The notes under the pieces were generated by a model. That model was not told the DNA's origin. It searched no databases and worked only from the letters and a program-made list of their open reading frames with translations. Below, piece by piece: positions 17,083 through 26,074 of a stretch of 64,000 nt of DNA. The translations under genes were made by a program, and so were the position numbers. The DNA lies in contig NZ_CP049056.1 in assembly GCF_011044155.1 (NCBI RefSeq), forward strand, positions 1,922,001 through 1,986,000, in the 5' to 3' direction. Within the stretch, counting starts at the first letter, position 1; the number at the start of each line of letters is the position of its first letter. The DNA comes from Pikeienuella piscinae (GTDB taxonomy: Bacteria > Pseudomonadota > Alphaproteobacteria > Rhodobacterales > Rhodobacteraceae).

Positions 17083-18503
17083 GCCAAGCGCTCCTTCCAG
17101 CGCGCGATCTGCGCCTTCACCTGATCCGGGGCCGTTCCGCCATGGCTGGTGCGGCTGGCGACCGAAGCGTCCACGGTCAGGACGCTGTAGACGTCATCCG
17201 TGATCCGCGGCTCGACCGCCTGCATCTCTTCAAGCGTCAGATCGGCGAGATCGACTCCGCGCTCCTCCGCCGCCTTCACCAGCGCGCCAGTGATGTGATG
17301 GGCGGAGCGGAACGGAATATCGAGCTTGCGAACGCACCAGTCCGCGAGATCGGTCGCGGTGGAGAAGCCTGCTCCGGCGGCCTCCCTCAGCCGCGCCTCG
17401 TTCGGCGTCATGTCGGCGACCATGCCGGTCATCGCCGCGAGCGCGAGTGAAAGCGCGTCGGCGGCGTCGAAGACCGGCTCCTTGTCCTCCTGCATGTCCT
17501 TCGAATAGGTCATGGGAAGGCCCTTCATCACCGTGGAGAGGGTGACGAAGGCGCCGGTGATCCGCGCCACCTTGGCGCGCACCAGTTCGGCCGCGTCCGG
17601 GTTGCGCTTTTGCGGCATGATCGAGGAGCCGGTGGTGAACCGGTCCGAGAGCTTCACGAAGCGGAATTGCGCCGAGGACCAGATCACCAGCTCCTCCGCG
17701 AAGCGCGACAGATGCGTCGCGGCGATTGAGGCGGCGGAGAGATATTCCAGCGCGAAATCCCGGTCGGCGACGGAATCGAGACTGTTCGCGGTCGGCCGGT
17801 CGAAGTCGAGCGCCTTCGCCGTCAGTTCCCGGTCGATCGGGAACGAGGTGCCGGCGAGCGCGGCCGCGCCGAGCGGGCATTCGTTCATCCGCGCGCGCGC
17901 GTCGCGAAAACGCGTGAGATCGCGGCCGAACATCTCGACATAAGCCATCATGTGATGGCCCCAGGTCACCGGCTGCGCGCTCTGCAGATGCGTGAAGCCG
18001 GGCATGATGACCGCCTCGCGCCCCTCGGCCTGCGCCACGAGCGCCCGGATCAGCGCCTCCAGTCCGGCGATCGCCTCGTCCGTCCGCGCCCGGACCCAGA
18101 GCCGGAAGTCCAGCGCCACCTGATCGTTCCGGCTCCGCGCGGTATGGAGCCGCCCCGCCGGCGCGCCGATCAGAGCCGTCAGCCGCCCCTCCACATTCAT
18201 GTGGATATCCTCGAGCGCGCGGGAGAATTCGAACGTTCCGCCCTCTATTTCTGACAAGATCGTGAGAAGCCCGTCGCAGATCTGGTCCGCGTCGCCCGAT
18301 GTGATAACGCCGGTGGCGGCGAGCATCCGCGCATGGGCGCGGCTTCCCTCGACATCCTCCGCCGCGAGGCGGCGGTCGAAGCCGATGGAGGCGTTGATCT
18401 CCTCCATCACCGCATCGGGACCAGAGGCGAAACGCCCGCCCCACATCGTGTTCTGGCCCTTCGGGGCCGGCGCAGTCTGGTCTGGTCTGGCTGTCTTGGT
18501 CAT
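17079..18503 (-). CDS. argH: Argininosuccinate lyase
   Basis: 474 aa, close to the family norm of about 460. It cleaves argininosuccinate to arginine and fumarate, the last step of arginine synthesis. Landmarks are [11 protein letters not shown] near the start, [19 protein letters not shown] (catalytic and binding region), [19 protein letters not shown] and the fumarase-superfamily signature [12 protein letters not shown] at about residue 295. It heads the argH-lptM-DUF2834-lysA-TIGR02302 run. The start is 31 bp from the divergent thioredoxin-like gene, so the promoters overlap. Confidence 0.97.
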   Translation of the reverse strand: MTKTARPDQTAPAPKGQNTMWGGRFASGPDAVMEEINASIGFDRRLAAEDVEGSRAHARMLAATGVITSGDADQICDGLLTILSEIEGGTFEFSRALEDIHMNVEGRLTALIGAPAGRLHTARSRNDQVALDFRLWVRARTDEAIAGLEALIRALVAQAEGREAVIMPGFTHLQSAQPVTWGHHMMAYVEMFGRDLTRFRDARARMNECPLGAAALAGTSFPIDRELTAKALDFDRPTANSLDSVADRDFALEYLSAASIAATHLSRFAEELVIWSSAQFRFVKLSDRFTTGSSIMPQKRNPDAAELVRAKVARITGAFVTLSTVMKGLPMTYSKDMQEDKEPVFDAADALSLALAAMTGMVADMTPNEARLREAAGAGFSTATDLADWCVRKLDIPFRSAHHITGALVKAAEERGVDLADLTLEEMQAVEPRITDDVYSVLTVDASVASRTSHGGTAPDQVKAQIARWKERLA

Positions 18504-18533
18504 GCGGCCCCTGGCGGGTCGGAAGGAGTAAAA

Positions 18534-19136
18534 ATGAACGCAGTGGTCACGGGCTTCATCGGCGCGATCCTATACGGCGCTCTCGCCGTCTGCGCCACCC
18601 CCGCCGCCGCAGGCGATCTGTCGGCCGACCAGATCGAGGCGCTGAAAGCCGCGCGCGCCGGCGACATGACGAAGCTCATTTTCCATGACTCCCCGAAGCC
18701 GCGGCTGGAGACCACGTTCGAGACCGGCGACGGCGCCCCCGTCTCCGTCGCCGATTACGAAGGCAAGGTCGTTGTCCTCGATTTCTGGGCCACATGGTGC
18801 CCGCCCTGCCGCGAGGAGATGCCCTCGCTGGACCGGCTGAAAGCCGCGATGGCGGATGAGGGCTTCGATGTCGTCACCGTCTCGATGGACCGCGCCAGCA
18901 CGGAGAAGATCCAGGAGTTCTACGATTCGGTGGGCGTTGAGAACCTCGCGATCCACCGCGAGCCAAGTCTCCGGATCGGCTCCGAAGGCGCCATCCTTGG
19001 AATGCCGACGACCCTGATCCTCGACCGCAAGGGGCGCGAAATCGCGCGGCTTCAGGGCGACGCCGAATGGGACGGGCCGGACGCGACCGGGATGATCAGA
19101 TCGATCATGGCGGCGCTGGACGGAAGCGAGAGCTGA
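18534..19136 (+). CDS. TlpA-type thioredoxin-like protein, exported
   Basis: 200 aa from ATG 18534 behind a strong ribosome site (GGAAGGAG); longer in-frame readings overlap argH and are rejected. An N-terminal hydrophobic segment ([16 protein letters not shown], ending ATPAAAGDL) is a signal peptide or membrane anchor. The thioredoxin-fold part has [20 protein letters not shown] with the redox CPPC, and the cis-proline region [12 protein letters not shown]. TlpA/ResA proteins reduce periplasmic disulfides, often for cytochrome c or oxidase maturation. Divergent from argH. Confidence 0.9.
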   Translation: MNAVVTGFIGAILYGALAVCATPAAAGDLSADQIEALKAARAGDMTKLIFHDSPKPRLETTFETGDGAPVSVADYEGKVVVLDFWATWCPPCREEMPSLDRLKAAMADEGFDVVTVSMDRASTEKIQEFYDSVGVENLAIHREPSLRIGSEGAILGMPTTLILDRKGREIARLQGDAEWDGPDATGMIRSIMAALDGSES

Positions 19137-19665
19137 AGCCGCCCGCGCGGCCGCCCCCACTTCACACGCGACAAAGCGCGTTATCGCGCGCGATAATGGG
19201 GTTACTCAGTTGATATATAACGATAAACAAAAAATTCACGCACGATAGCGCGGCTTTTTCCCTCAGTATCGCGCCCCTCAAAGCAGGGTATCGGTCGGCC
19301 AGAAAGACCGCGCCGCACCCGCGTCCGCAGACGAATTAGACGGCGCCGGCGCCACCCACCGGCCTCCCCGGCCCGCCGCCACATTTCGCAAGCCCCTTCC
19401 CTCCGCTGCGATACCGTCGGCTCCACCGTGCAGGCAAGCGGCGCGCCGGGCGCGAATTCATGGGGAAATGCGGGGCCCCGTTGAATGTAGACGCTCGAGC
19501 GCCACCGGTTTCGACCGCCCCCGTGAGAAAATTAGGGTTTGGAGCCAGAGGGCGAATCCCTCCACCCGCGCCGGATCCAGTGCAAGCGCGTCGAGATTTA
19601 CGGAGAGGTCGCCGGGCGGCGATCGGGAGCTTGCGCAGATCTTTAGGGGAAAGTATGGCCCAAGC
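19137..19665. other. Intergenic region, boundary of the island
   Basis: About 530 bp with no credible gene. An AT-rich patch (about 19200-19240, ACTCAGTTGATATATAACGA) stands out. The rest is GC-rich with only chance open frames. It runs into the IS66-type terminal sequence at 19666 and is the last stretch resembling the core chromosome before the island. Confidence 0.5.
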
Positions 19666-20010
19666 GTAAGCGGTTTCCCGACCCCACCTTTTGGTGCGCC
19701 TTACAATCTGCAAGTCCCTTTTCGGACGTAGATTTGTCTGGAGGGCTCCATGGGAGGTCGTCGGGACATCCATTTGGAGTCCGGTTTCGTCGGTGAGATT
19801 GTTGTTGGCGCCACGGGACATCGGCGCTGGCCGGACGAAGTGAAGGGCCGGATCGTGGCTGAGACGCTTGTCCCTGGCGTCACGGTCATCGAGGTGGCCG
19901 CGCGGTATGGCATGAAGGCCAATCACCTGTCGGAGTGGCGCGGCCGTGCAAGGCAGGGCAAGCTGGTCGTGCCGGACTTGGCGGGCGGCGGGAGCGGCGC
20001 GATTAGCGCC
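19666..20010 (+). mobile_element. IS66-family remnant (left end plus broken tnpA)
   Basis: GTAAGCGGTTTCCCGACCCC at 19666 resembles the left terminal repeat of IS66 elements. From ATG 19750 (site TGGAGGG) the frame reads GRRDIHLESGFVGEIVV, HRRWPDEVKGRIVAETL and GMKANHLSEWR, the helix-turn-helix part of IS66 TnpA. Similarity stops at about 20010, after VVPDL. TnpB and TnpC (the transposase) and the right end are missing, so the element is dead. It marks the left side of the 20-31 kb island. Confidence 0.75.
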
Positions 20011-20156
20011 CTTTCCCGATCCCTCAGATCGCTTGGATATCGAGCCGTGTCCCGCTTATGCTCTCGCCGAGCGATGTCATCCCAAGGCATCTGATCCTCC
20101 CGTCCGTCTCGCAACGGCGGTGAATCACAAGCCTATGATATCGCTCATCTACTTTT

Positions 20157-20345
20157 TGGTCGGGCTCTAAGACGATGGCGCCGGCGTCGCTCAAATGACC
20201 CTTTGCGTCCGCATCTGGTTTCCAGTTCTCCATGACACGGCTGTTGAATGTTGCACGAATTCCGGCGGTTGCGACTAAATCCTTCAAACTGATGGGGATG
20301 CCCGCAAGAGGGCCGAGCGGCTTTGCGCGCTCATTGCGCGCCCCC
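20157..20345 (-). pseudogene. Amidase-family (GatA-like) gene fragment
   Basis: About 60 residues match the start of the amidase signature domain: GPLAGIPISLKDLVATAGI carries the catalytic lysine (SLKD), followed by NSRVMENWKPDADA and SDAGAIVL. Similarity ends abruptly at about 20157, where the canonical GAI.LGKTN should follow. The Ser-Ser-Lys triad serines are absent, so it is a remnant. From here to 20640 I see no intact gene; another short minus-strand frame (20331-20567) has no recognisable motif. Confidence 0.6.
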
Positions 20346-20640
20346 CTTCGCATGGTCGCCAAAGGCATCTAAACCAATCCTAGCCGCCCTTGGGGGCACC
20401 CAAAGCATGTCTTTGGTCCGGGCTTGGTACAGCTTGACGGGCCGTGGTCGGCTCGTCTTGGTCAAAGGGGGCGGTGAAATCACTACGCCATAGGGCACGA
20501 AGTGGAACGGCTCACTGTATTGGGCAGTAGCGCTGGGACGGCTGATGAGCGGTATCTTCACCGGCATGCGATGCCTGCAGAGGCGCTAACGATGCTTCAG
20601 CTTTGGCGGGTAAAGTAAGGTCAAAGAATAGAAAAATCAG

Positions 20641-22329
20641 ATGGTCATTTTGTCCTTCATTATCAGTCTGGCTGGCGCAACGATGCTGTTGTTGTTCTCT
20701 GTGCGGATGGTGCGCACAGGGATCGAGCGAGCGCATGGCGCATCGTTTCAGCGGGTGTTGCGCAAGCAGGCAAACCTGTTTGGCGCGGCCTCGACGGGCA
20801 TGTCGCTTGCGGTTGTGATGCAAAGCTCGGCCGCGGTCGCCCTGTTGGCGGCGGGGTTCTTGGCCTCAGGCTACCTCAGCTTTCCCACGGCCTTGGCGAT
20901 CATCCTGGGCGGCGATCTGGGTTCGGCTTTGATCGTGCAAATCCTGTCCTTCCCCATCGGCTGGATCGTAGCGCCGCTGCTGGCGGTGGGCGGGTGGCTG
21001 TCGGTCAAGGCCGAGAACCGCCGCCTGCGCCAGTATGGCCGGATCATCATGGGTATCGCGCTGATCCTAATGTCGCTGGGGCTACTGCGCGAAGCGGTCG
21101 AGCCGGTGCGCGACAGTGCCTTTTTACCGGCGGCTGCGGCCTATCTGGAGGCTGACCTGATCACCGCCTTTCTGGTCGGCGCAGTGCTAGCTTTTGTGAT
21201 GCATTCAGGTGTTGCGGCGATCTTGGTTGTCATCACCTTGGTGCAGATCGAGGCGCTGTCCTTTACCGCCGGTTTCGGCATTCTGCTGGGGGCAAATCTG
21301 GGCAGCGGTCTGATCCCGGTCTGGCTGGCGCGCGGCATGGACATTGCGGCGCGGCGGCTGGTTGTGACCAATTTCGGACTGCGTGGGGCGATGGCGCTTG
21401 GCGCGCTGTTTCTGGTCAGCGCAACGCCGGTTCTGGAGTTTTTCGAGCGGCCCAATCTGGGCGCCGCGCAGAGTATCATCTTCGCCCATATCGGCTTTAA
21501 CGTCGCGCTGCTCCTGCTGACTTTGCCGTTCTGCCGCCTGATCGAGCCGTTGGCCGTGCGGCTCTTGCCCGAGCCAAAAACGCGCGGAGATTTAAGCGCG
21601 CGAATTGCGCCGGGCTCGCAGCTCGACAAAGCCACGCTCGGCACGCCCGCCATGGCGCTGACCTGCCTGAAACAAGAGCTGATGCGGATGTCGGGGCTGG
21701 TCGAGGCGATGTTCCGCCCGTCACTGGAGATTTACCAGACCGACGATGCCAATCTGATCGGCTCCATTCGGGCAATGGACAGCCAAGTTAATGCCTGCCT
21801 GACCGAGATCCGCAATTTCGTTGCCGCTATTCCCCGCGAGTCTTACAAGAAATCAGAAGCGCGGGCGGCGCGGGATATGGTGGAATATGCGATCCGGCTG
21901 GAATCTGCGGGCGATGTGATCTCAAAACGCTTGACCGCGCTTGCCCAGCGGCTGCACGCGCGCGGCTGGGTGTTCCGCGCCGAGGGCCGGGCAGAGCTGA
22001 CACAAATGCACGAGGGGATCATCGCGAATATCAAGCTTGCCGCGAATGTGCTGATCTCGAACGATCCAGAAAGCGCGCGGTTGCTGAGCCTTGAGAAGAC
22101 CGACATCAAGACTGCTGAACGGGAAAGTCGCAAGCGGCATCTCAAACGGCTGCAAAATGGCAAGCCCGAAAGCTTTGAGACCTCCGACATCCATCTGGAA
22201 ACCCTGCGCGCGCTGCGCGAGGTCAACAGCCATATCTCTGCGATCGCCTATCCGGTGCTGTATGAAACTGGCCAGTTGCTGGAAACGCGGTTGATTGAAA
22301 GAATGCCTCAGAACAGCTCGGCCTCTTAG
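20641..22329 (+). CDS. Na/Pi cotransporter family protein with PhoU-like tail
   Basis: 562 aa. The N-terminal 320 residues hold about eight to nine membrane segments with the family motif VMQSSAAVALLAAGF (about residue 62) and a degenerate second repeat (MHSGVAAILVVITL, histidine in place of glutamine). Residues about 340-560 are charged helices like PhoU. Such proteins (NptA/YjbB type) move phosphate, often outward in bacteria, coupled to sodium. The stop codon TAG overlaps the convergent LysR stop TAA as TTAG. Base composition is less GC-rich than in the flanking core genes. Adjacency to a phosphoesterase operon fits control of phosphate released inside the cell. Confidence 0.87.
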   Translation: MVILSFIISLAGATMLLLFSVRMVRTGIERAHGASFQRVLRKQANLFGAASTGMSLAVVMQSSAAVALLAAGFLASGYLSFPTALAIILGGDLGSALIVQILSFPIGWIVAPLLAVGGWLSVKAENRRLRQYGRIIMGIALILMSLGLLREAVEPVRDSAFLPAAAAYLEADLITAFLVGAVLAFVMHSGVAAILVVITLVQIEALSFTAGFGILLGANLGSGLIPVWLARGMDIAARRLVVTNFGLRGAMALGALFLVSATPVLEFFERPNLGAAQSIIFAHIGFNVALLLLTLPFCRLIEPLAVRLLPEPKTRGDLSARIAPGSQLDKATLGTPAMALTCLKQELMRMSGLVEAMFRPSLEIYQTDDANLIGSIRAMDSQVNACLTEIRNFVAAIPRESYKKSEARAARDMVEYAIRLESAGDVISKRLTALAQRLHARGWVFRAEGRAELTQMHEGIIANIKLAANVLISNDPESARLLSLEKTDIKTAERESRKRHLKRLQNGKPESFETSDIHLETLRALREVNSHISAIAYPVLYETGQLLETRLIERMPQNSSAS

Positions 22330-23264
22330 AGTCGGCCTTTAGCTGCGAGCTGTGGCGTCAGGCCAGCGCTGGGGAAGGGGCCGGGCAGGCGCGCGCTACC
22401 CTTGATCTGAACGCAGCATCCGAAAAAGGCGTCTATCACCTCCATCTGCCGGTCCTTGGGCGCAAAAACGACCTCGGCGCTGCTGGTTTCCCCGTCGACT
22501 AGATCAATTTGTTGCACGTCCTCTGTGCGCCCGGTGCCAGTTTTCCAAACGAACCCCACGCCCATATCGTGGGCAACCGCCTCGTAGACGCCTTCGCGCG
22601 TGTCGAGTTTCAGCAAGGGTGCGGGTTGGACGTTATGGGACCGGAAGTATCTATCCACGACTTTCTGGGTCGAGGAGCCTTCGGAGCGAAAAATTAGACG
22701 CTCGCTCAGCAGGTCGCTGCAGGACAGCCCTTGCATGCTGGCGAAACGGTGATGCACCGGCACGATGGCGACCACCCGATTGTTCAGCAGAACCTTGCGG
22801 CGAAATCTGGGGTCTTTGGGGATGTCGGGCAAGATGGCGACATCAACGGTTTGATCCAGCACGGCGCGGATGATCTTGCGGAAAGATCCGGTGGCGACTT
22901 TCAACGTAACGTCGGGATAGGCCTTGTTGAATTTCGAGATCAGCTCCATCCCCGGCACCGCGTTGCCCAGTCCGATACTCAAATGGCCCTGAGCGAGATT
23001 CCCGTGATGTTTCAACATAGTTTCGAAGGCTTCGTGGTGCTGAATCGCCTGCGCGGCCGATTCGCTGGCCCGCTCGCAAAAGGGCGTGGCGATCAGTTGG
23101 CCGTTCTGACGGCTGAACAGGCTGATGCCGCAAGATTGCTCTAACTTTTTGATTTGTTGAGATACATTAGGCTGGGTGACGCCAAGCTTGCGGGCCGCTG
23201 CCGCGAATGACCCGGTTTCTGCGACGGCGCATAGTGCCTTCAATCGGCTGACTGACAAACTCAT
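22326..23264 (-). CDS. LysR-family transcriptional regulator
   Basis: 312 aa. The N-terminal winged helix is typical: LKALCAVAETGSFAAAARKL and VTQPNVSQQIKKLEQ. The C-terminal effector domain begins near residue 90 (GHLSIGLGNAVPGMELI). It is divergent from the HAD/Dpp operon across a 201-bp gap, the usual arrangement for a LysR regulator and its target. The palindrome ACTATAGT (23274-23281) lies about 10 bp upstream of its start and could be part of an operator or a -10 element. The inducer is unknown; by context it may be the imported phosphoester or a product. Confidence 0.92.
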   Translation of the reverse strand: MSLSVSRLKALCAVAETGSFAAAARKLGVTQPNVSQQIKKLEQSCGISLFSRQNGQLIATPFCERASESAAQAIQHHEAFETMLKHHGNLAQGHLSIGLGNAVPGMELISKFNKAYPDVTLKVATGSFRKIIRAVLDQTVDVAILPDIPKDPRFRRKVLLNNRVVAIVPVHHRFASMQGLSCSDLLSERLIFRSEGSSTQKVVDRYFRSHNVQPAPLLKLDTREGVYEAVAHDMGVGFVWKTGTGRTEDVQQIDLVDGETSSAEVVFAPKDRQMEVIDAFFGCCVQIKGSARLPGPFPSAGLTPQLAAKGRL

Positions 23265-23465
23265 TTCGTCCCAACTATAGTAATGCTTTCGCCACCTAAA
23301 AGCGTAGCTTTGAAGCGCGCCTTAGAGCAACTATTTTTTGTTACATTCAGTCGCTAGCCCTAGAACATGCAGCCGGTGGTCAATGGCCACCGCTTCCAAT
23401 TTTTTCACTTGCGTGGGGCATGCCGCGCAACGGTGCTTTGGCGCCGAACAAGAGAGGTTTGCCGG

Positions 23466-24218
23466 GTGACAATCGATTTTGCGCAGAACATTGAAACAAG
23501 CTCTTTTCTCGATGCGGCGCGGGTGGCCGATCGCAGGCTTGTGCTTTGCGATTTGGATGGGTGTCTGGTGTCGAGTGGCAAGGCGTTCTCTGATGCGCCG
23601 GATTTTGTGCAGACGTGCCGCGATCGCCTGTGGATTCTGTCGAACAACTCGACCCATCTGGCCCCGCAATTGGCCGGAGAGCTTGACGAACTGGGGGTGA
23701 GCATTGATCCAGATCGGATCCTGCTGGCCGGAGAGCAGACGCTGTTTCATCTTAGCCGTCAGCATCCCGGCGCAAAGCTCGCGCTATATGGTAGTCCGTC
23801 GATCCGCGGTCTTGCTGACAAACTGGGGTTCGATTTGGAAGCCGCGCGGCCCGAGATTGCGCTACTGTGCCGGGATACCGCGCTCCGCATTCCCGAACTG
23901 AACCAGATCGCGGCGCAGGTATTGGACGGTGCGACGCTTTGGGTGTCGAATCTTGATCGCTCGCACCCGTCACTACACGGCTACCCGATTGCCGAAACCG
24001 GCGCGTTGCTGGCGGCGATCAATGCGATGCTGGGCACTGTCGAGGCCAAGAGCATTGGGAAGCCCAACCCCTATAGTGTGCAGTGGGCCTTGGAACGCAC
24101 CGGGGTGCCCGCGTCGCAGTCGGTGCTGGTGGGCGACAACCCCGAAACCGATGGGGCCGCCGCCCAAGCGGCTGGCATCCATTTTCTGCATGTTCAACGG
24201 GCGAGGGCAGGCTCATGA
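23466..24218 (+). CDS. HAD-superfamily phosphatase, NagD-like
   Basis: 250 aa from GTG 23466 with AGAGAGG upstream; an ATG at 23367 gives 33 extra residues of poor quality. HAD motifs are LVLCDLDGCLVSSGKAF (nucleophile aspartate), WILSNNSTHL (motif II), SIGKPNPYSVQWAL (motif III lysine) and VLVGDNPETDGAAAQAAGI (motif IV), the NagD/PGP pattern with a C2 cap. These enzymes dephosphorylate small molecules such as nucleotides, phosphoglycolate or glycerol phosphate. Its stop overlaps the permease ATG (ATGA at 24215-24218), so it is coupled to the transporter and probably acts on the imported compound. Confidence 0.85.
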   Translation: MTIDFAQNIETSSFLDAARVADRRLVLCDLDGCLVSSGKAFSDAPDFVQTCRDRLWILSNNSTHLAPQLAGELDELGVSIDPDRILLAGEQTLFHLSRQHPGAKLALYGSPSIRGLADKLGFDLEAARPEIALLCRDTALRIPELNQIAAQVLDGATLWVSNLDRSHPSLHGYPIAETGALLAAINAMLGTVEAKSIGKPNPYSVQWALERTGVPASQSVLVGDNPETDGAAAQAAGIHFLHVQRARAGS

Positions 24219-25141
24219 CACTGTATATTCTGCGTACGCTGATAAAAATGGTGGTGACGCTGTTTGCCATTATCACGCTGGTGTTTTTTGCCACGCGCCT
24301 GTCTGGCAGCCCGCTTGATACATTTTTGGGCGATGGATTAACGTCTGAAGATCGCGAGATGATGATTTCCTATTTCGGGCTGGATGGCTCGATCTGGGAG
24401 CAATACCTGCACTACCTCAAGGGCGTGCTTGAGGGCAATTTTGGCCTATCCTTTATGGAGCGCCGCCCGGTGTCCGAGATCGTTGCAGAGCGGGTTGGCC
24501 CGTCGCTGCAATTGCTTGCCGCGGCTCTGGCGCTGACATTGGTGATCTCTTTGCCCTTTGGCGTGCTGGCGGCGCTGTTTCGCGACAAATGGATTGGCAG
24601 CGCGATCATGTCGCTGGCCTTTGTCGGCTATGCGGTGCCGAATTTTATCATCGCCACTTTCATGGTGCTGTTGCTTTCGTTCAAATGGAATTTGTTGCCG
24701 GTGGTGGGTAATGGCACCTGGGCGCATTTCATCATGCCGACCATTGCGATGTCAGGCGTGCTGATCGCCGCGCTGACCCGGTTTACCCGCAACGCGATGC
24801 TGGACGTGTTGGGCCAGGATTTCATGCGCACGGCGCGGGCCAAGGGTCTGCCCGAGGGTGTGGTGGTGCTCAAACACGGGCTGCGCAATGCCAGCATCAC
24901 AGTGTTGTCAGTGCTGGGGCTGCAAATCGCGGGCATGGCCGCTGCGGGCAATGTGGTGGTCGAGTCAATCTTCTCTTGGCCAGGCATTGGCGAGTTGTTG
25001 GTGTCGTCGGCCATCACGCGGGATTATCCGGTGCTGCAATTCGGGGTGATTACCGTTGCGCTGGCGGTGGTGGTGATCAATGCGCTGACCGATATCGCCT
25101 ACGCTTATGCCGATCCTCGCATTCGTTTGGGAAAGATGTGA
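24215..25141 (+). CDS. Dpp/Opp-type ABC transporter permease (DppB-like)
   Basis: 308 aa from ATG 24215, overlapping the phosphatase stop. The N-terminal segment MTLYILRTLIKMVVTLFAIITLVFFATRL, the external loop with GLDGSIWEQYLHYLKGVLEGNFG, and the loop VLGQDFMRTARAKGLPEGVV (EAA motif) are diagnostic of the first inner-membrane permease of peptide/nickel-type importers. Six membrane segments are expected. Codon use (many TTG, GTG and GGC codons) differs from the core genes of the window. Confidence 0.93.
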   Translation: MTLYILRTLIKMVVTLFAIITLVFFATRLSGSPLDTFLGDGLTSEDREMMISYFGLDGSIWEQYLHYLKGVLEGNFGLSFMERRPVSEIVAERVGPSLQLLAAALALTLVISLPFGVLAALFRDKWIGSAIMSLAFVGYAVPNFIIATFMVLLLSFKWNLLPVVGNGTWAHFIMPTIAMSGVLIAALTRFTRNAMLDVLGQDFMRTARAKGLPEGVVVLKHGLRNASITVLSVLGLQIAGMAAAGNVVVESIFSWPGIGELLVSSAITRDYPVLQFGVITVALAVVVINALTDIAYAYADPRIRLGKM

Positions 25142-25145
25142 GCCG

Positions 25146-26027
25146 ATGAGCATGAGCACCGAAATGCCCCGTCGCAGCAAGCTGCGCAGCCTGTGGACCG
25201 AGGCCAATAGTTTTCAGAAAGTGGCGGCGGTTCTGGGGGTGATCCTGCTGTTGGCGGCGATCTTTGCGCCGCTGATCGCGCCCTTTGATCCGCTCAAGCA
25301 AAGCCTGATCTCGCGGCTGCGCCCGCCCATTGGGTTCGAGCGCTACAAAGAAGGGTTCCTTCTGGGCTCGGATGAGTTGGGCCGCGATGTTCTGACGCGC
25401 ACGTTGTTCGGCTTGCAGCTAACGCTTTTGCTGGCGGTGATCGGGGCCTGCATCGGGCTGATGATCGGCGGGTTTCTGGGCATGCTGGCCGGGCTGCGCC
25501 GCGGCTTTACCGAAGATGTCATCATGGCAGGTGTCGATCTGCAAATCGCCATTCCCTTCACGCTGATCGCGCTACTGATCCTGTCGGTCTTTGGCACGTC
25601 GTTGACGGTGATGATCTGTGTTCTGGGCACCGCCGGGTGGGAGCAATATGCTCGCATCGTGCGCGCCGAGGTACGCAAGCTGACCAGCTTACCCTTCATT
25701 GAGGCCGCCAAGGCCAGCGGTGCGGCGCCGTTCTACATCGCCCGCCGGCACGTGCTGCCCAATATCATCTCGCCTCTGGTGGTGCAGTTCACGCTGTCCC
25801 TGTCGAATATCGTGATCCTCGAATCCACCCTGTCGTTCCTGGGCTTGGGCGTACAGCCTCCCACGGCGACGCTTGGGTCGATGGTCGGGTATGGCCGCGA
25901 TTACATGCCCTCCGCCCCGTGGGTCGTCATCGCGCCTGCTTTGGCGATCCTTCTTCTCACCTATGTGGTGCAGATCCTCGGAGACTGGTTGCGAGACCAT
26001 GTCGATGTGCGTCTACGCGACCGCTGA
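25146..26027 (+). CDS. Dpp/Opp-type ABC transporter permease (DppC-like)
   Basis: 293 aa from ATG 25146, four bp after the DppB-like stop. The family pattern is clear: an N-terminal segment (VAAVLGVILLLAAIFAPLIAPFDP), GSDELGRDVLTRTLFGLQLTL, the EAA loop YARIVRAEVRKLTSLPFIEA and the C-terminal LSNIVILESTLSFLGLGVQPP followed by GSMVGYGRDYM. It forms the permease heterodimer with the preceding gene. Next in the operon is the binding protein. Confidence 0.93.
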   Translation: MSMSTEMPRRSKLRSLWTEANSFQKVAAVLGVILLLAAIFAPLIAPFDPLKQSLISRLRPPIGFERYKEGFLLGSDELGRDVLTRTLFGLQLTLLLAVIGACIGLMIGGFLGMLAGLRRGFTEDVIMAGVDLQIAIPFTLIALLILSVFGTSLTVMICVLGTAGWEQYARIVRAEVRKLTSLPFIEAAKASGAAPFYIARRHVLPNIISPLVVQFTLSLSNIVILESTLSFLGLGVQPPTATLGSMVGYGRDYMPSAPWVVIAPALAILLLTYVVQILGDWLRDHVDVRLRDR

Positions 26028-26074
26028 ACAACAAGAGGCTTTCAAGGCCCGTCCTTTTAATCATGGAGACGGAA

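Noticed and set aside
17230-18444. Long open frame antisense to argH (about 400 codons)
   Set aside because: It is a mirror frame of a well-conserved high-GC gene, arginine- and glycine-rich, with no family motif.
20331-20567. Short minus-strand frame as a gene in the 20.3-20.6 kb gap
   Set aside because: No motif, no good ribosome site, and it is next to an amidase fragment. It is more likely decayed DNA.
19137-20640. Second copy of the tRNA-Pro 3' end as the left attachment site of the island
   Set aside because: I searched by eye for TGGTCGGAGTGAGAGG-like sequence and found none, so no att site is claimed.
23367-23465. ATG 23367 as the start of the HAD phosphatase
   Set aside because: The added 33 residues are not HAD-like and cut into the divergent promoter. 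GTG 23466 has a better ribosome site.
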